Shown here one piece after another: positions 28,879 to 37,330 of a stretch of 64,000 nt of DNA. The notes beneath the pieces are model-generated. The model had not been told where the DNA came from, made no database searches, and was given only the letters and a program-made list of their open reading frames with translations. How positions within the stretch are numbered: the stretch's first letter is position 1; each line of letters starts with the position of its first letter. A program made the position numbers and the translations under genes. Source of the stretch: Niallia circulans NBRC 13626 (GTDB lineage Bacteria > Bacillota > Bacilli > Bacillales > Cytobacillaceae); assembly GCF_001591585.1 (NCBI RefSeq), contig NZ_BCVE01000004.1:186001-250000 (forward strand). The letters are read 5' to 3'.

Positions 28879-29611
28879 GTTCTTCTTCCTTTGTAAGATA
28901 GATATAAATATCATCCAATGTTGCAGCTGGCATGTTAAAGGCTGTCCTTAATTCTTCCATGGTTCCTTGACTCTTTATTTGGCCTTCATGAATAATAATA
29001 ATCCGATCACAATATCTTTCGGCTGTAGCAAGAATGTGTGTAGACATTAGAATCCCCGCTCCCCCATCCTTCATTTTCTTTAGTTGATCTAATAACGATT
29101 GAATCCCAAGAGGATCTAATCCGACAAATGGTTCATCCACTATATAGAGAGAGGGTTCCACTAGAAAAGCACACATAATCATTACCTTCTGCTTCATTCC
29201 TTTCGAAAAATGAGCCGGAAACCACTTTAGTCTTTTTTCCATGCGAAATTCTTTTAATAATATTTCCATCCGCTTTTGATAATCAGACTCTGACAAGCCG
29301 TATGCCATGGCAGTAATTCTTAAATGTTCTTCTAATGTTAATTCATCATATAAAATAGGCGTTTCAGGTACAAAGGTAAATTCCTTTCGATATGCCTCTT
29401 TATCGCCTTCAAACGTCTTGCCATTAATAAGGATTTCTCCTTTATGCGGCTCCATCAATCCAATGATATGACGAATAGTTGTACTTTTTCCAGCACCATT
29501 TAATCCGATTAAGCCAACCATTTCATTCGCATGAATAGAAAAGGAAATATCCTTTAAGACAGGATTCCGTGTATACCCTCCAGTAACATTCTTTATTTCT
29601 AACAACGCCAT
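28871..29611 (-). CDS. ecsA: EcsA, ABC transporter ATPase
   Basis: ATP-binding subunit of Ecs, 246 residues. Walker A GLNGAGKST is near residue 37, the signature is FSKGMKQKVM, and Walker B is LYIVDEPFVGLDP, followed by an intact H-loop (STHILATAERYCD). It is translationally coupled to ecsB. The long upstream region towards hit holds the repeat array described separately. Confidence 0.95.
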   Translation of the reverse strand: MALLEIKNVTGGYTRNPVLKDISFSIHANEMVGLIGLNGAGKSTTIRHIIGLMEPHKGEILINGKTFEGDKEAYRKEFTFVPETPILYDELTLEEHLRITAMAYGLSESDYQKRMEILLKEFRMEKRLKWFPAHFSKGMKQKVMIMCAFLVEPSLYIVDEPFVGLDPLGIQSLLDQLKKMKDGGAGILMSTHILATAERYCDRIIIIHEGQIKSQGTMEELRTAFNMPAATLDDIYIYLTKEEEHV

Positions 29612-29738
29612 CTATTGTACCTCCAATATGTATTATCTATAGTTTAACAACATTCTTCCTTAAATAAAAATGATTGCACAGAAAAATTTTTATTTTCTTC
29701 GTATATAAAATCTTGTTCAGGATATTCTATTTATTGAA

Positions 29739-30126
29739 GGGGAGCACCAAAGAAATATTGCCGTATAACTCCAATATTAAATGAGGTGTTTGCAAAAGAT
29801 TCTATACAGATTCTTTAAAAAAGCTTCCATTCGTTTATAAAAGGGGATGTTTGCCTTGCATAAGCAAGTTAGGAACAGAAGATCAGTAACACCAAGCTGC
29901 TTCATTACGAAAACAGCCTAATTCATTTCCACTTTGAAATGAGGTGTTTGTCGCAGACAGTCATCCATTCTTTATACGTTTTTGACATATAAAGACATTT
30001 TAAGGGGATGGTTCGTTTGAACAATGATCGATTTCTCTAAAGCTTAACACAATTCATTTTTTAAATGAGGTGTTTATCAAAGAGAAGAACCCTAAATAAC
30101 GTTAAATAGAAGTTCTCTCCTTCATT
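29739..30126. repeat. Array of alternating GAGGTG and GGGGATG boxes with hairpins (possible structured RNA)
   Basis: The box ATGAGGTGTTT occurs at 29781, 29939 and 30065. Each copy is followed 60-64 nt later by an A/G-rich GGGGATG or GAGGGTG box (29843, 30004, 30129), and a further GGGGAG lies at 29739. Copies two and three sit on hairpins in which TCATTT pairs with AAATGA, and AACAC/AACACC upstream can pair with GTGTT/GGTGTT. Each ATGAGGTGTTT opens a tiny frame beginning MRCL (19, 17 and 14 codons), but none has a ribosome site before it. Read on the minus strand the boxes become C-rich anti-Shine-Dalgarno-like CACCTC and CATCCCC. No protein gene is visible here. Confidence 0.55.
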
Positions 30127-30245
30127 AGAGGGTGTCCTTAAAAGGTATTCTTATTATGTATATCCATAGTAAAGAGGTTTATTCAAACTTCTCGCTTGGA
30201 CAATCCATATAAGAGGATCCTTTCCAAGGCACCCTCTTCCTTTTG
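30127..30245 (+). ncRNA. Long closed stem upstream of hit, terminator-like or structured RNA
   Basis: AGAGGGTG-T-CCTT (30127-30139) pairs with AAGGCACCCTCT (30226-30237), 12 bp with one bulge, enclosing about 85 nt. Inside, AGAGGTTT can pair with AAACTTCT, and CCTT/AAGG forms alternatives. TTCCTTTT follows. It could terminate a plus-strand RNA covering the preceding repeat array just before hit. Confidence 0.5.
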
Positions 30246-30308
30246 TTGTTCAATAAAATAGTTCCTGTGTTAAAATATTGATAATACATAATGAAGGAAG
30301 GTATTTTT

Positions 30309-30731
30309 ATGAGTGATTGTATTTTTTGCAAAATAATTGCTGGAGAAATTCCGTCTAAAAAAGTTTTTGAAAATGAACATGTAATGGCATTCTTAGATAT
30401 TAGCCAAGTTACTAAAGGACATACATTGGTGATACCAAAACAACATGTAAAGGATGTCTATGAATTAACTCCTGAAATTGCAAGCAATCTATTTGAAGTT
30501 GTGCCAAGTATTGCTTCTGCCATTAAAGAAGCTTATGCACCAATTGGTTTAAATCTCCTTAACAACAATGGTGAAAAAGCCGGACAATCTGTTTTCCATT
30601 ATCATATGCACCTTATTCCACGTTATGGAAAAGGAGATGGTTTTGGAGCTGTTTGGAAAACAAATTTTGATGGATATTCAAATGAAGAGCTGACAGAGAT
30701 TGCAGAAAAAATTAATTCTAAAGTAAGATAA
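30309..30731 (+). CDS. hit: HIT family nucleotide-binding protein
   Basis: Small hydrolase or transferase acting on nucleoside phosphoramidates or dinucleotides, about 140 residues. The N-terminal CIFCKIIAGEIPSKK carries the usual cysteines, and the histidine triad is seen in QSVFHYHMHLIPRY. ATG 30309 has AAGGAAGG seven nucleotides upstream; the frame opens 18 nt earlier. Divergent from ecsA, as in B. subtilis. Confidence 0.95.
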   Translation: MSDCIFCKIIAGEIPSKKVFENEHVMAFLDISQVTKGHTLVIPKQHVKDVYELTPEIASNLFEVVPSIASAIKEAYAPIGLNLLNNNGEKAGQSVFHYHMHLIPRYGKGDGFGAVWKTNFDGYSNEELTEIAEKINSKVR

Positions 30732-31040
30732 GTCCATTAGCTTATTTTCTTGAAAAAACTTTCTAAAAAAATTCATATTTTCTAAAGCTATTTAATAATA
30801 GTTTCGTTTTTTATTGGAATACCGCTCCCTTCCTTAAAAACAACTACGAAGATTCTAGTATCTGGAAGGAAATATTTTTCTAATAGCATGAAAAAACAAA
30901 GCATCTTTTTGAAAAATTCTCACTTTTTCAAAAAGGTGTTTTTTTCATCTGTACAAATCAGCTAAATTTGTTAGTATAAGGGTAATCTTTTTGTCTTTAA
31001 CGCTTTACTATTTGAAAAGTTAATTTAGGAGGAAAGAACG
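30732..31040 (+). terminator. Gap between hit and serC with terminator at 30904-30947
   Basis: The gap is about 309 nt. TCTTTTTGAAAAA pairs with TTTTTCAAAAAGG, followed by seven T, a strong plus-strand terminator. A second inverted repeat (CCTTCC with GGAAGG, about 30826-30870) precedes it. The serC promoter should lie between 30950 and 31010 (TAGTATAAG resembles a -10). B. subtilis trpP is not here. Confidence 0.75.
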
Positions 31041-32126
31041 TTGAAAAGAGCATATAACTTTAATGCAGGTCCTGCAGCTTTACCAGAATGGGTTTTACAC
31101 GAGGCAAAGGAGCATTGGTTAAATTTTAATGATACAGGTATGTCTTTAATGGAATTAAGTCACCGCAGCAAAGATTATGAAGCTGTACATAATGAAGCAA
31201 AGGAACTACTTACATCTCTGCTTTCTATACCAGATAATTACGAAATTCTTTTTTTACAAGGTGGAGCAAGTCTTCAATTTACAATGATACCAATGAACTT
31301 GCTTCCTAAAAGTCAAACAGCTTATTACGCTCTCACTGGAGTATGGTCAGAAAAAGCCATGAAGGAAGCCTCCAAGCTCGGTAATACGGCCATTTCAACT
31401 TCAAGTAAAAACGATAATTATACCTATATCCCTGACCATGAACAGATTAACATACCAGATGATGCAGCATATCTCCATATCACAAGCAACAATACCATTT
31501 TTGGCACCCAATGGAGCAGCTTTCCAAGCAATTTATCTGTCCCTTTAATTGCGGACATGTCGAGTGATATTTTAAGCACACCAATTGATGTTTCACAATT
31601 TGGAGTTATTTATGCTGGCGCCCAAAAAAACCTTGGCCCCTCTGGAGTAACTGTAGTGATCATTCGAAAAGATTTAATCAAAGAAGATCCTGCTTTGCCA
31701 ACTATGTTAAGTTATCATACACACGCTAAAAATAATTCTTTATTCAATACCCCGCCAACTTTGGGGATATACCTTTTATCCCTTGTTCTAAAATGGGTAG
31801 AGAAACAAGGTGGAGTGGAAGGTATTGCTGCCATCAATAACGAAAAAGCAAAACATTTATATGAAGTAATCGATCAAAGCAATGGTTTTTATCGCGGCCA
31901 TGCAGAAAAAACAAGTCGTTCTAAAATGAATGTTACTTTTACTTTGCAGTCAGAAGATCTTACAAAAGATTTCTTAAGTGAAGCAAAGGAAGCAGGATTT
32001 GTTGGTCTAAACGGGCATCGCTCTGTGGGCGGCTGCCGAGCTTCTATTTATAATGCCGTTCCCCTCGAACATGTAATAGCATTAAGTACATTTATGAAGG
32101 ATTTTCAGCTCAAGTATCAACAATAA
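31041..32126 (+). CDS. serC: Phosphoserine aminotransferase
   Basis: PLP enzyme of serine synthesis (3-phosphohydroxypyruvate to phosphoserine), 361 residues. MKRAYNFNAGPAALP is the classic N-terminus; the PLP lysine is Lys196 in YAGAQKNLGPSG; the C-terminal GLNGHRSVGGCRASIYNA binds substrate phosphate. The start is TTG with AGGAGG eight nucleotides upstream. Followed 90 nt later by yhaH. Confidence 0.96.
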   Translation: MKRAYNFNAGPAALPEWVLHEAKEHWLNFNDTGMSLMELSHRSKDYEAVHNEAKELLTSLLSIPDNYEILFLQGGASLQFTMIPMNLLPKSQTAYYALTGVWSEKAMKEASKLGNTAISTSSKNDNYTYIPDHEQINIPDDAAYLHITSNNTIFGTQWSSFPSNLSVPLIADMSSDILSTPIDVSQFGVIYAGAQKNLGPSGVTVVIIRKDLIKEDPALPTMLSYHTHAKNNSLFNTPPTLGIYLLSLVLKWVEKQGGVEGIAAINNEKAKHLYEVIDQSNGFYRGHAEKTSRSKMNVTFTLQSEDLTKDFLSEAKEAGFVGLNGHRSVGGCRASIYNAVPLEHVIALSTFMKDFQLKYQQ

Positions 32127-32216
32127 AAAGACTTTAGCTCTATAGAATTCCCTTTACAATAGTAATGATGGCTTGAATACGTTATAATGATGAAAAAAAG
32201 AGCGAGGTGCAAGCAA

Positions 32217-32567
32217 ATGAGTGCAAAATCATTCTTATCAGGATTTTTAATTGGAGGAATCGCAGCCGGAATCACTACCTTATTAACTACTCCTTACTCG
32301 GGTAAAGAAGTAAGAAAAGCCTGCAGTGATAATGGAAAAGCTTTTCTTCAACATATTCAAGAATTAAAGTTAGATTTAAATGAGATAAAAGACTCTATTA
32401 AAACAGCTACAGTAGAAGGTAAAACGGTATTTAGTACTTTTATTGAAGATCTTAAGCTTTCTTTGGAAACATGGCGGGAAGAAGTAAAACCACATCAAGA
32501 AATACTTCAAAAAGAACTAGATGGGCTACAATCCACGATTAATGAGTTAGAAAATGATTTAAAATAA
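32217..32567 (+). CDS. yhaH: YtxH-domain protein YhaH
   Basis: A 116-residue protein with an N-terminal membrane segment (FLSGFLIGGIAAGITTLLTTPYSGKEVR, seen at about residues 5-32) followed by amphipathic helices, characteristic of YtxH/gas-vesicle-like general stress proteins. ATG 32217 follows GAGGTG; upstream in-frame ATGs lack a ribosome site. Located between serC and scoC as in B. subtilis. Confidence 0.85.
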   Translation: MSAKSFLSGFLIGGIAAGITTLLTTPYSGKEVRKACSDNGKAFLQHIQELKLDLNEIKDSIKTATVEGKTVFSTFIEDLKLSLETWREEVKPHQEILQKELDGLQSTINELENDLK

Positions 32568-32601
32568 TTTAATCGCTTTTACTATACAGAAAAGCTAAGA
32601 A

Positions 32602-32640
32602 AAAAGGAGGAATTCTAACATGAATTTCCTCTTTTTTTCT
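32602..32640 (+). terminator. Intrinsic terminator after yhaH
   Basis: AAAAAAGGAGGAATTC pairs with GAATTTCCTCTTTTTTT, with TAACAT in the loop. The stem includes an SD-like AGGAGG and an ATG, which imitate a start site but are part of the hairpin. Confidence 0.85.
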
Positions 32641-33039
32641 ATTCGCTCATGTCCTTTCTTTTCATGTTATATTTTTTAACACTTTGATGTTAATTCTTAT
32701 TCGCATATAATTTTTCATCACTCATTTTTTTTGTTTTTTCTTTTTTCACTTTTACATCTCTTTTATTATAATTTAATTTTTTATTCACTTTTTTTGGGAC
32801 TTTTCCCTCCTCCATTTGTTTCCTCTTTGTCTCTAATTCTTATTTTATCCTTTCATTTTTGAGAGAAAATGTATAGACAACTTCTGAATTTTTATTTCTG
32901 ATATTACATTTTTATGCAATAAAGCGCTTTCTTAAAAGAAAAATTCTTATTTCTAAAAATTTTGTTAATTTTTATCTTTATTAATTTTTGTTTTATTGGC
33001 ATAATGTTTATAGATAACAGAAAAGTAGGTGAATTTTGG
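32641..33039. other. Pyrimidine-rich, G-poor intergenic region upstream of scoC
   Basis: About 400 nt. From 32641 to about 32860 the plus strand is mainly T and C, with long T runs and very few G. It should contain the scoC promoter in its last 100 nt. No gene or clear palindrome is seen. Confidence 0.5.
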
Positions 33040-33609
33040 ATGGATGAAAGTCAGATTTCTATGAAGGACGCTTTACTCTTCACACAAAGAATTGGACAAC
33101 TTAGTAAAGCATTATGGAAGGCGATTGAGAAGGACTGGCAAAATTGGATTAAACCATACGATTTAAACATTAATGAACACCATATACTCTGGATTGCTTA
33201 TCAGCTAAATGGCGCTTCTATTTCAGATGTAGCAAATTTCGGTGTAATGCATGTCTCAACTGCATTTAATTTTTCGAAGAAATTAGAAGAAAGAGGACTA
33301 CTAGAATTCTCGAAAAAAGAAAATGATAAGAGAAATACGTATATTTGCCTTACGGACAAAGGGAAAAAAGTGTTTGTTCAAATTATGGAAGAATACAATC
33401 CAAGCAACAGTTCAGCTCTATCCGCCTCCTTACCAATCAAGAATTTATATGGAAAGTTTCCGGAGCTTTTAGACATAATGACTATCGTTAAACATATTTA
33501 TGGGGACAATTTCATTGAAATTTTTGAGAAATCCTTTACTAATCTTGACGATATTTTGGAAGAGGATGAAGGACATTTAAAGCAAAAAGAACCAGTATTT
33601 ACTAAATAG
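33040..33609 (+). CDS. scoC: MarR-type transition-state regulator ScoC (Hpr)
   Basis: Represses extracellular protease genes, oligopeptide permeases and sporulation-related genes during growth. 189 residues, with a winged-helix core nearly identical in pattern to B. subtilis Hpr ([50 protein letters not shown]). ATG 33040 is preceded by TAGGTG; the longer frame would add an unlikely hydrophobic stretch. The C-terminal tail is shorter than in B. subtilis. Confidence 0.94.
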   Translation: MDESQISMKDALLFTQRIGQLSKALWKAIEKDWQNWIKPYDLNINEHHILWIAYQLNGASISDVANFGVMHVSTAFNFSKKLEERGLLEFSKKENDKRNTYICLTDKGKKVFVQIMEEYNPSNSSALSASLPIKNLYGKFPELLDIMTIVKHIYGDNFIEIFEKSFTNLDDILEEDEGHLKQKEPVFTK

Positions 33610-33666
33610 AGATAATATTAAATTGGGGAATAGGACTCCAGGTTTGGGACAATCTAGACCGGTGGT

Positions 33667-33706
33667 AAAAAAGATAAGAAGGCAGATTGCTTTCTTATCT
33701 TTTTTT
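33667..33706 (+). terminator. Intrinsic terminator after scoC
   Basis: AAAAAAGATAAGAA pairs with TTCTTATCTTTTTT, with a GGCAGATTGC loop. The remaining 250 nt to the next gene (33707-33959) show no further feature except an SD at its end. Confidence 0.85.
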
Positions 33707-33959
33707 CGGAAAATTCAAACAAAAATACATAGAGAATAGGTTTTCTTCTTCTTAGAATTACTAAATATAAAAAATGTCATAAATTTGTATAAAGAGACTA
33801 TTGATTTTTTACTCTATTCATCGTAAAGTAGCAAGGTGAGTTCGCTTGATTAAAACGCAAGATAAGGCAAAGAAAAGATATTCTTCCAATTATTAGTTAT
33901 TCAAGCAAGAACGTATCATCACAAGTAACTAAAAATTTCTCCCTATGGAGGGTATTAAC

Positions 33960-34514
33960 ATGAACTGTTGGAAGACTGTCCACTTCCATAAAAAATATGG
34001 AACTCAGCGCCTATTTATTTTGTCTACTATGACAATGATTGGTTGTTTTCTGTTTCTATATGTACCAATTATAAGCTATTTTGCACATAACAAACTTTCT
34101 GACGATTACTTTTTACTATTTATGGCAATGTTTTTACTTATGTATCCATTACACAAGCTGCTTCATTTATTACCTATGCTTCATTTAGGCGATAAAATAA
34201 AAAAAACTTGGACTAAGCATTTGCAAATTTTACCAATTCTTCACATTCAAGTTAAAGAACCAATTGGTAAAATGCAGTTTCTCTTTGCTTTAATTATTCC
34301 ATTTGTTATCATTAGTGGAGTATTATTTCTATCTTGTTTCCTTTTTACAAGTTATGTTCATTATTTTTTAATGCTTTTCGCTTATCATACAGGGATTTGT
34401 GTTCCTGACTTTATTCGCATAAAAAATCTATGGCATTCTCCGCGCTCTTGTTATGTAGAAGAAAATGAGGATGGATTTGAGATATTAATAAATAATGTTA
34501 GTGAATTATCGTAA
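33960..34514 (+). CDS. yhaJ: DUF3267-type membrane protein, YhaJ-like
   Basis: A 184-residue membrane protein with about four hydrophobic segments. The segment MYPLHKLLHLLPMLH holds an HxxxH-like pair in a helix, as in the zincin-like DUF3267 family, though the canonical HExxH glutamate is replaced. ATG 33960 follows GGAGGG; an in-frame ATG five codons earlier overlaps the ribosome site. It lies downstream of scoC where yhaI/yhaJ stand in B. subtilis, and the symbol rests on that synteny. Function unknown. Confidence 0.6.
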   Translation: MNCWKTVHFHKKYGTQRLFILSTMTMIGCFLFLYVPIISYFAHNKLSDDYFLLFMAMFLLMYPLHKLLHLLPMLHLGDKIKKTWTKHLQILPILHIQVKEPIGKMQFLFALIIPFVIISGVLFLSCFLFTSYVHYFLMLFAYHTGICVPDFIRIKNLWHSPRSCYVEENEDGFEILINNVSELS

Positions 34515-34732
34515 AAGAAGTCTATTATTGTTTTGTCGCTCATATAATGATATAAAACTAGATGGAATGTTGATTATTCTTTCTTATCGATAGATTATAA
34601 GGAGTCATCTAAGTTCTTTCCAGAACAAAATCTCCAAGTTTATATCAAAAAAGTTTATAATACTATCTTTTTATCCTTTTATTTGATAATGTAAATAACA
34701 TACAATAAATTCCGCTTATAAGGAGGGAATCA

Positions 34733-34912
34733 ATGATGATCTCCATTTTTATTATTTTAGCTATTTTTATTTTATATAATATTAATAGACTTACAAATGC
34801 TTTGTGTTTACAAAAAGAAATTCCTGAAGAAAAGCAGCCAAAAGTTTTTCGTACAATAAATGTTCTTATTACGATTCTTTTGATTTCTTCCTATGTAGAT
34901 ATTCTTTTTTAA
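34733..34912 (+). CDS. Small two-helix membrane protein, unknown
   Basis: A 59-residue protein, MMISIFIILAIFILYNINR at its start and a second hydrophobic segment TINVLITILLISSYVDILF at its end, separated by a short charged loop with EIPEEKQPK. AGGAGGG lies directly before the ATG, and a terminator follows the stop, so it looks like a real monocistronic gene. I do not recognise the family. Confidence 0.65.
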   Translation: MMISIFIILAIFILYNINRLTNALCLQKEIPEEKQPKVFRTINVLITILLISSYVDILF

Positions 34913-34945
34913 CAAACTCTATTTTCATTAATTAGAGCTATGTAG

Positions 34946-34999
34946 AAAAGAAGCAGTGTGTAGTTGGTAAGTAACCAACTATCGTACTGCTTCTTTTTA
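34946..34999. terminator. Bidirectional terminator
   Basis: AAAAGAAGCAGT (34946-34957) pairs with ACTGCTTCTTTT (34986-34997), with an inner AGTTGG/CCAACT hairpin. It separates the small membrane gene from the convergent YjcZ-type gene. Confidence 0.85.
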
Positions 35000-35016
35000 T
35001 ATTCCTTCAGGTCAAC

Positions 35017-35106
35017 TTATAGCCAAGCTGCTCCGATGATTACTAATAAGATGAATAGTACTACTAATAAAGCAAAGCCTCCACCGTAAACTCCTCCACC
35101 AGACAT
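35017..35106 (-). CDS. Tiny transmembrane sporulation protein, YjcZ family
   Basis: A 29-residue protein: a short glycine-rich N-terminus (MSGGGVYGGG) and a single helix FALLVVLFILLVIIGAAWL. This is the tiny transmembrane protein pattern common in spore formers and often detected in spores. GGAGGAAT precedes the ATG. It lies just downstream of a close paralogue in the same orientation. Confidence 0.85.
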   Translation of the reverse strand: MSGGGVYGGGFALLVVLFILLVIIGAAWL

Positions 35107-35194
35107 GAAGATTCCTCCTCTCTTTATCGTTCCAGTTGTTTTTTGGCGCATCTAGGCAACCCCCTAGTAAGATTGCCGTTTATACGCTTATAGC

Positions 35195-35278
35195 TTACAG
35201 CCATGCAGCGCCAACGATAACTAATAAGATAAACAATACAACGATTAAAGCAAAACCTCCGCCGTAAACGTTACCCAT
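35195..35278 (-). CDS. Tiny transmembrane sporulation protein, YjcZ family
   Basis: A 27-residue paralogue of the neighbouring gene: MGNVYGGGFALIVVLFILL then VIVGAAWL. AAAGGAGGTG precedes the ATG. The two proteins are almost identical after residue 5, indicating a recent tandem duplication. Confidence 0.85.
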   Translation of the reverse strand: MGNVYGGGFALIVVLFILLVIVGAAWL

Positions 35279-35677
35279 AGTAACACCTCCTTTAAGGTTG
35301 CTACCATTTGTTCATTCATTTCATGGTGTTTCGGTTTTTCTTATTCTTTTATTTAATAGCTTAAGAGTCCTTTTATACATGCCCCATAATGTTTGCTCAT
35401 ATAAATCACACTAAGGCCCTATTGGTCACATCTTAAGAAGCTAGTTCTAAATAAAAGACATTGCTGTTAGGAACATTATTATGAATAGTCCACCCTTCTT
35501 ACTGTCTTTTTTTCTCTATAAACCGTAACAACCTTCTGAATTTGCTAAGAGCGAATTCTTTAGAGCTCTTTTTCAAGCTCAATTTATCATATGTATTTGC
35601 CCTAATTTCGGAACAGGACATATACCCATTTTTTATAGGGATAGAAAGGGCAAGAAGATAGGGTTTAGATTACCCGC
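35279..35677. other. Intergenic region where prsA would be expected
   Basis: About 400 nt without a credible gene. In B. subtilis the foldase gene prsA lies next to yhaL; it is absent here. A short inverted repeat AAGAGC/GCTCTT followed by five T occurs near 35548-35572. The promoter for the YjcZ-type pair should lie at its left end. Confidence 0.5.
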
Positions 35678-35762
35678 AAAAAAAAACAAAGGATCCTATC
35701 TACAAAATCCCTCCTAAATGAACCCCTGGTTAGGAACGAATCTTATACATGTCATCCTTTGT
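35678..35762 (-). terminator. Large hairpin terminator downstream of yhaL
   Basis: On the minus strand ACAAAGGAT pairs with ATCCTTTGT (35754-35762 with 35686-35694), followed by nine T (35678-35686). The 59-nt apical part holds CCTAA/TTAGG and an SD-like AGGAGGG. It would end the yhaO-N-M-L transcript or a separate small RNA; about 210 nt lie between it and the yhaL stop. Confidence 0.6.
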
Positions 35763-35972
35763 GATATTAAATAAGTAACCCTTCAGGCCTTATTCCCACC
35801 TATCATCTTCTAATTTCCATAAGATGTCCTTATTAACTTCGACCAAGTCTTACAAGATCAAAGCAACTACTTTCTACACATAATCTGAATTTTTTGGAGA
35901 TATCCAGCCGCTTTCCCTAAAAGGTGCACCGATCTTCTCTATTTCAATAATTCTAAAATATCTACGTGCCAT

Positions 35973-36167
35973 TTAATTTTCATATACTCTTTCTTCCCTA
36001 TCTCTACGTTTTTTCTCTTCTTCTAACCTTTTCATGTATACCTCTCCTTCTCGTTCAATTATTTCATTTTCTGCTGCTCTATCCTCTTTCCCGGTTTTAA
36101 CCGCCATAAAGGCACTAATCGCTATTCCTCCTAATACAAGAACAACCCAAAGTGGAATTCCTAGCAT
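35973..36167 (-). CDS. yhaL: Sporulation protein YhaL
   Basis: A 64-residue protein with one N-terminal membrane helix (GIPLWVVLVLGGIAISAFMA) and a highly charged C-terminal helix (EEEKKRRDREERVYEN). Matches B. subtilis YhaL in size, layout and position downstream of yhaM. Its role in sporulation is known only as an association. AAAGGGGAAATTTTCA precedes the ATG. Confidence 0.8.
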   Translation of the reverse strand: MLGIPLWVVLVLGGIAISAFMAVKTGKEDRAAENEIIEREGEVYMKRLEEEKKRRDREERVYEN

Positions 36168-36287
36168 TGAAAATTTCCCCTTTCTAGTAATTTCTATCTT
36201 TTATTTCATCCTATGCTAGGAAAACTAGATTATTCCCTTGAACATAATTTATCTAGCTGGAAGTTAACTATATTAAAATCTCCCAAC

Positions 36288-36322
36288 ACAAAAAGGAAGA
36301 GAACCCATGGGAACTCCTCCTT
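36288..36322 (-). terminator. Intrinsic terminator after yhaM
   Basis: AAGGAAGAG (36293-36301) pairs with CTCCTCCTT (36314-36322) with one mismatch; five T follow on the minus strand. Confidence 0.7.
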
Positions 36323-36326
36323 AGTT

Positions 36327-37274
36327 TTATTTATGGAAAGTCGGCTTATAGAAAGAACGATTTTCTAACGGAAATACTCTTTCCGTAAATTCACCTGGTT
36401 TCACTCTATCTAACACACGATCTAGCATATTCATTTTGGCGTCTAAATTGTCAATATAGTGTAAGATTTCTGCTTCCTTAATTAACGGCGCTTTCGGGCT
36501 TCCCCATTCAGGTTTCCCATGATGGGATAATACTAAGTGTTGAAGTATTACTACTTCTTCTCCTCTTATCCCTAATTCATCTGCTGCTTTTCCTATTTCA
36601 TTAATCATAATAGAAATATGTCCAAGCAAATTCCCTTCCAAAGTATAAGAAGTAGAAATCGGACCAGATAATTCAATTACTTTGCCTAGATCATGAAGAA
36701 TGATCCCTCCATATAGCAAATCTTTATCCAAGCTCGGATAAAGAGAGGCAATCGCCTTCGCCAAATCAAGCATACTAACAACGTGATAAGCTAATCCAGA
36801 AACAAATTCATGATGATTTTTCGTTGCTGCTGGATATTGCAAAAACGCTTCTTGATGCTTCTTTACTAAATGTCTTGTTATTCTTTGTATATTAGGATTC
36901 TGCATTTCAAAAATGTAATGTGTAATTTTACTTAACATTTCATCTGTAGTTAAGGGCGCTGTTTCAAGGAAATCAGCCAATCGAATGCCCTCTTCTCCTG
37001 CTGCCACCTTAATTTGGCGAATTCTTAATTGCAGTTTTCCACGATAACTTTGAATATCTCCATTCACTTTAACAATCGTTTCCGGGCGATAGCTCTGCTC
37101 ATCCATTTCTGTAGCATCCCAAAGCTTTGCTTCAATTTCTCCACTTTTATCTTGAAAAATAAGCGTCATAAACGGTTTTCCGTTACTTGCAATAGCCTTT
37201 GTTGCATTCTTTATTAATAAATATGATTCAAATTGCTCCCCAACTTCATACTGAAGTACTCCTTTTTTCTCCAA
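36327..37274 (-). CDS. yhaM: 3'-5' exoribonuclease YhaM
   Basis: Exonuclease degrading RNA and single-stranded DNA from the 3' end. About 315 residues: an N-terminal OB-fold ([21 protein letters not shown]) and a C-terminal HD domain with [19 protein letters not shown] and LSHHGK supplying metal ligands. I chose TTG 37274, which has AAAGGAG eight nucleotides upstream and gives the family's length; the frame extends 18 codons further to ATG 37328 with a poorer site. It lies 3-57 nt behind yhaN in the yhaO-yhaN-yhaM cluster. Confidence 0.9.
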   Translation of the reverse strand: MEKKGVLQYEVGEQFESYLLIKNATKAIASNGKPFMTLIFQDKSGEIEAKLWDATEMDEQSYRPETIVKVNGDIQSYRGKLQLRIRQIKVAAGEEGIRLADFLETAPLTTDEMLSKITHYIFEMQNPNIQRITRHLVKKHQEAFLQYPAATKNHHEFVSGLAYHVVSMLDLAKAIASLYPSLDKDLLYGGIILHDLGKVIELSGPISTSYTLEGNLLGHISIMINEIGKAADELGIRGEEVVILQHLVLSHHGKPEWGSPKAPLIKEAEILHYIDNLDAKMNMLDRVLDRVKPGEFTERVFPLENRSFYKPTFHK

Positions 37275-37330
37275 CTCACTCTCTCCTTTATCTTTCTCTT
37301 TATTTAGTATAGCACGAAGTCCTTCCATCT

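Noticed and set aside
32618-32680. Small peptide MNFLFFSIRS with an apparent AGGAGG site
   Set aside because: The ribosome site and start codon lie in the stem-loop of the yhaH terminator.
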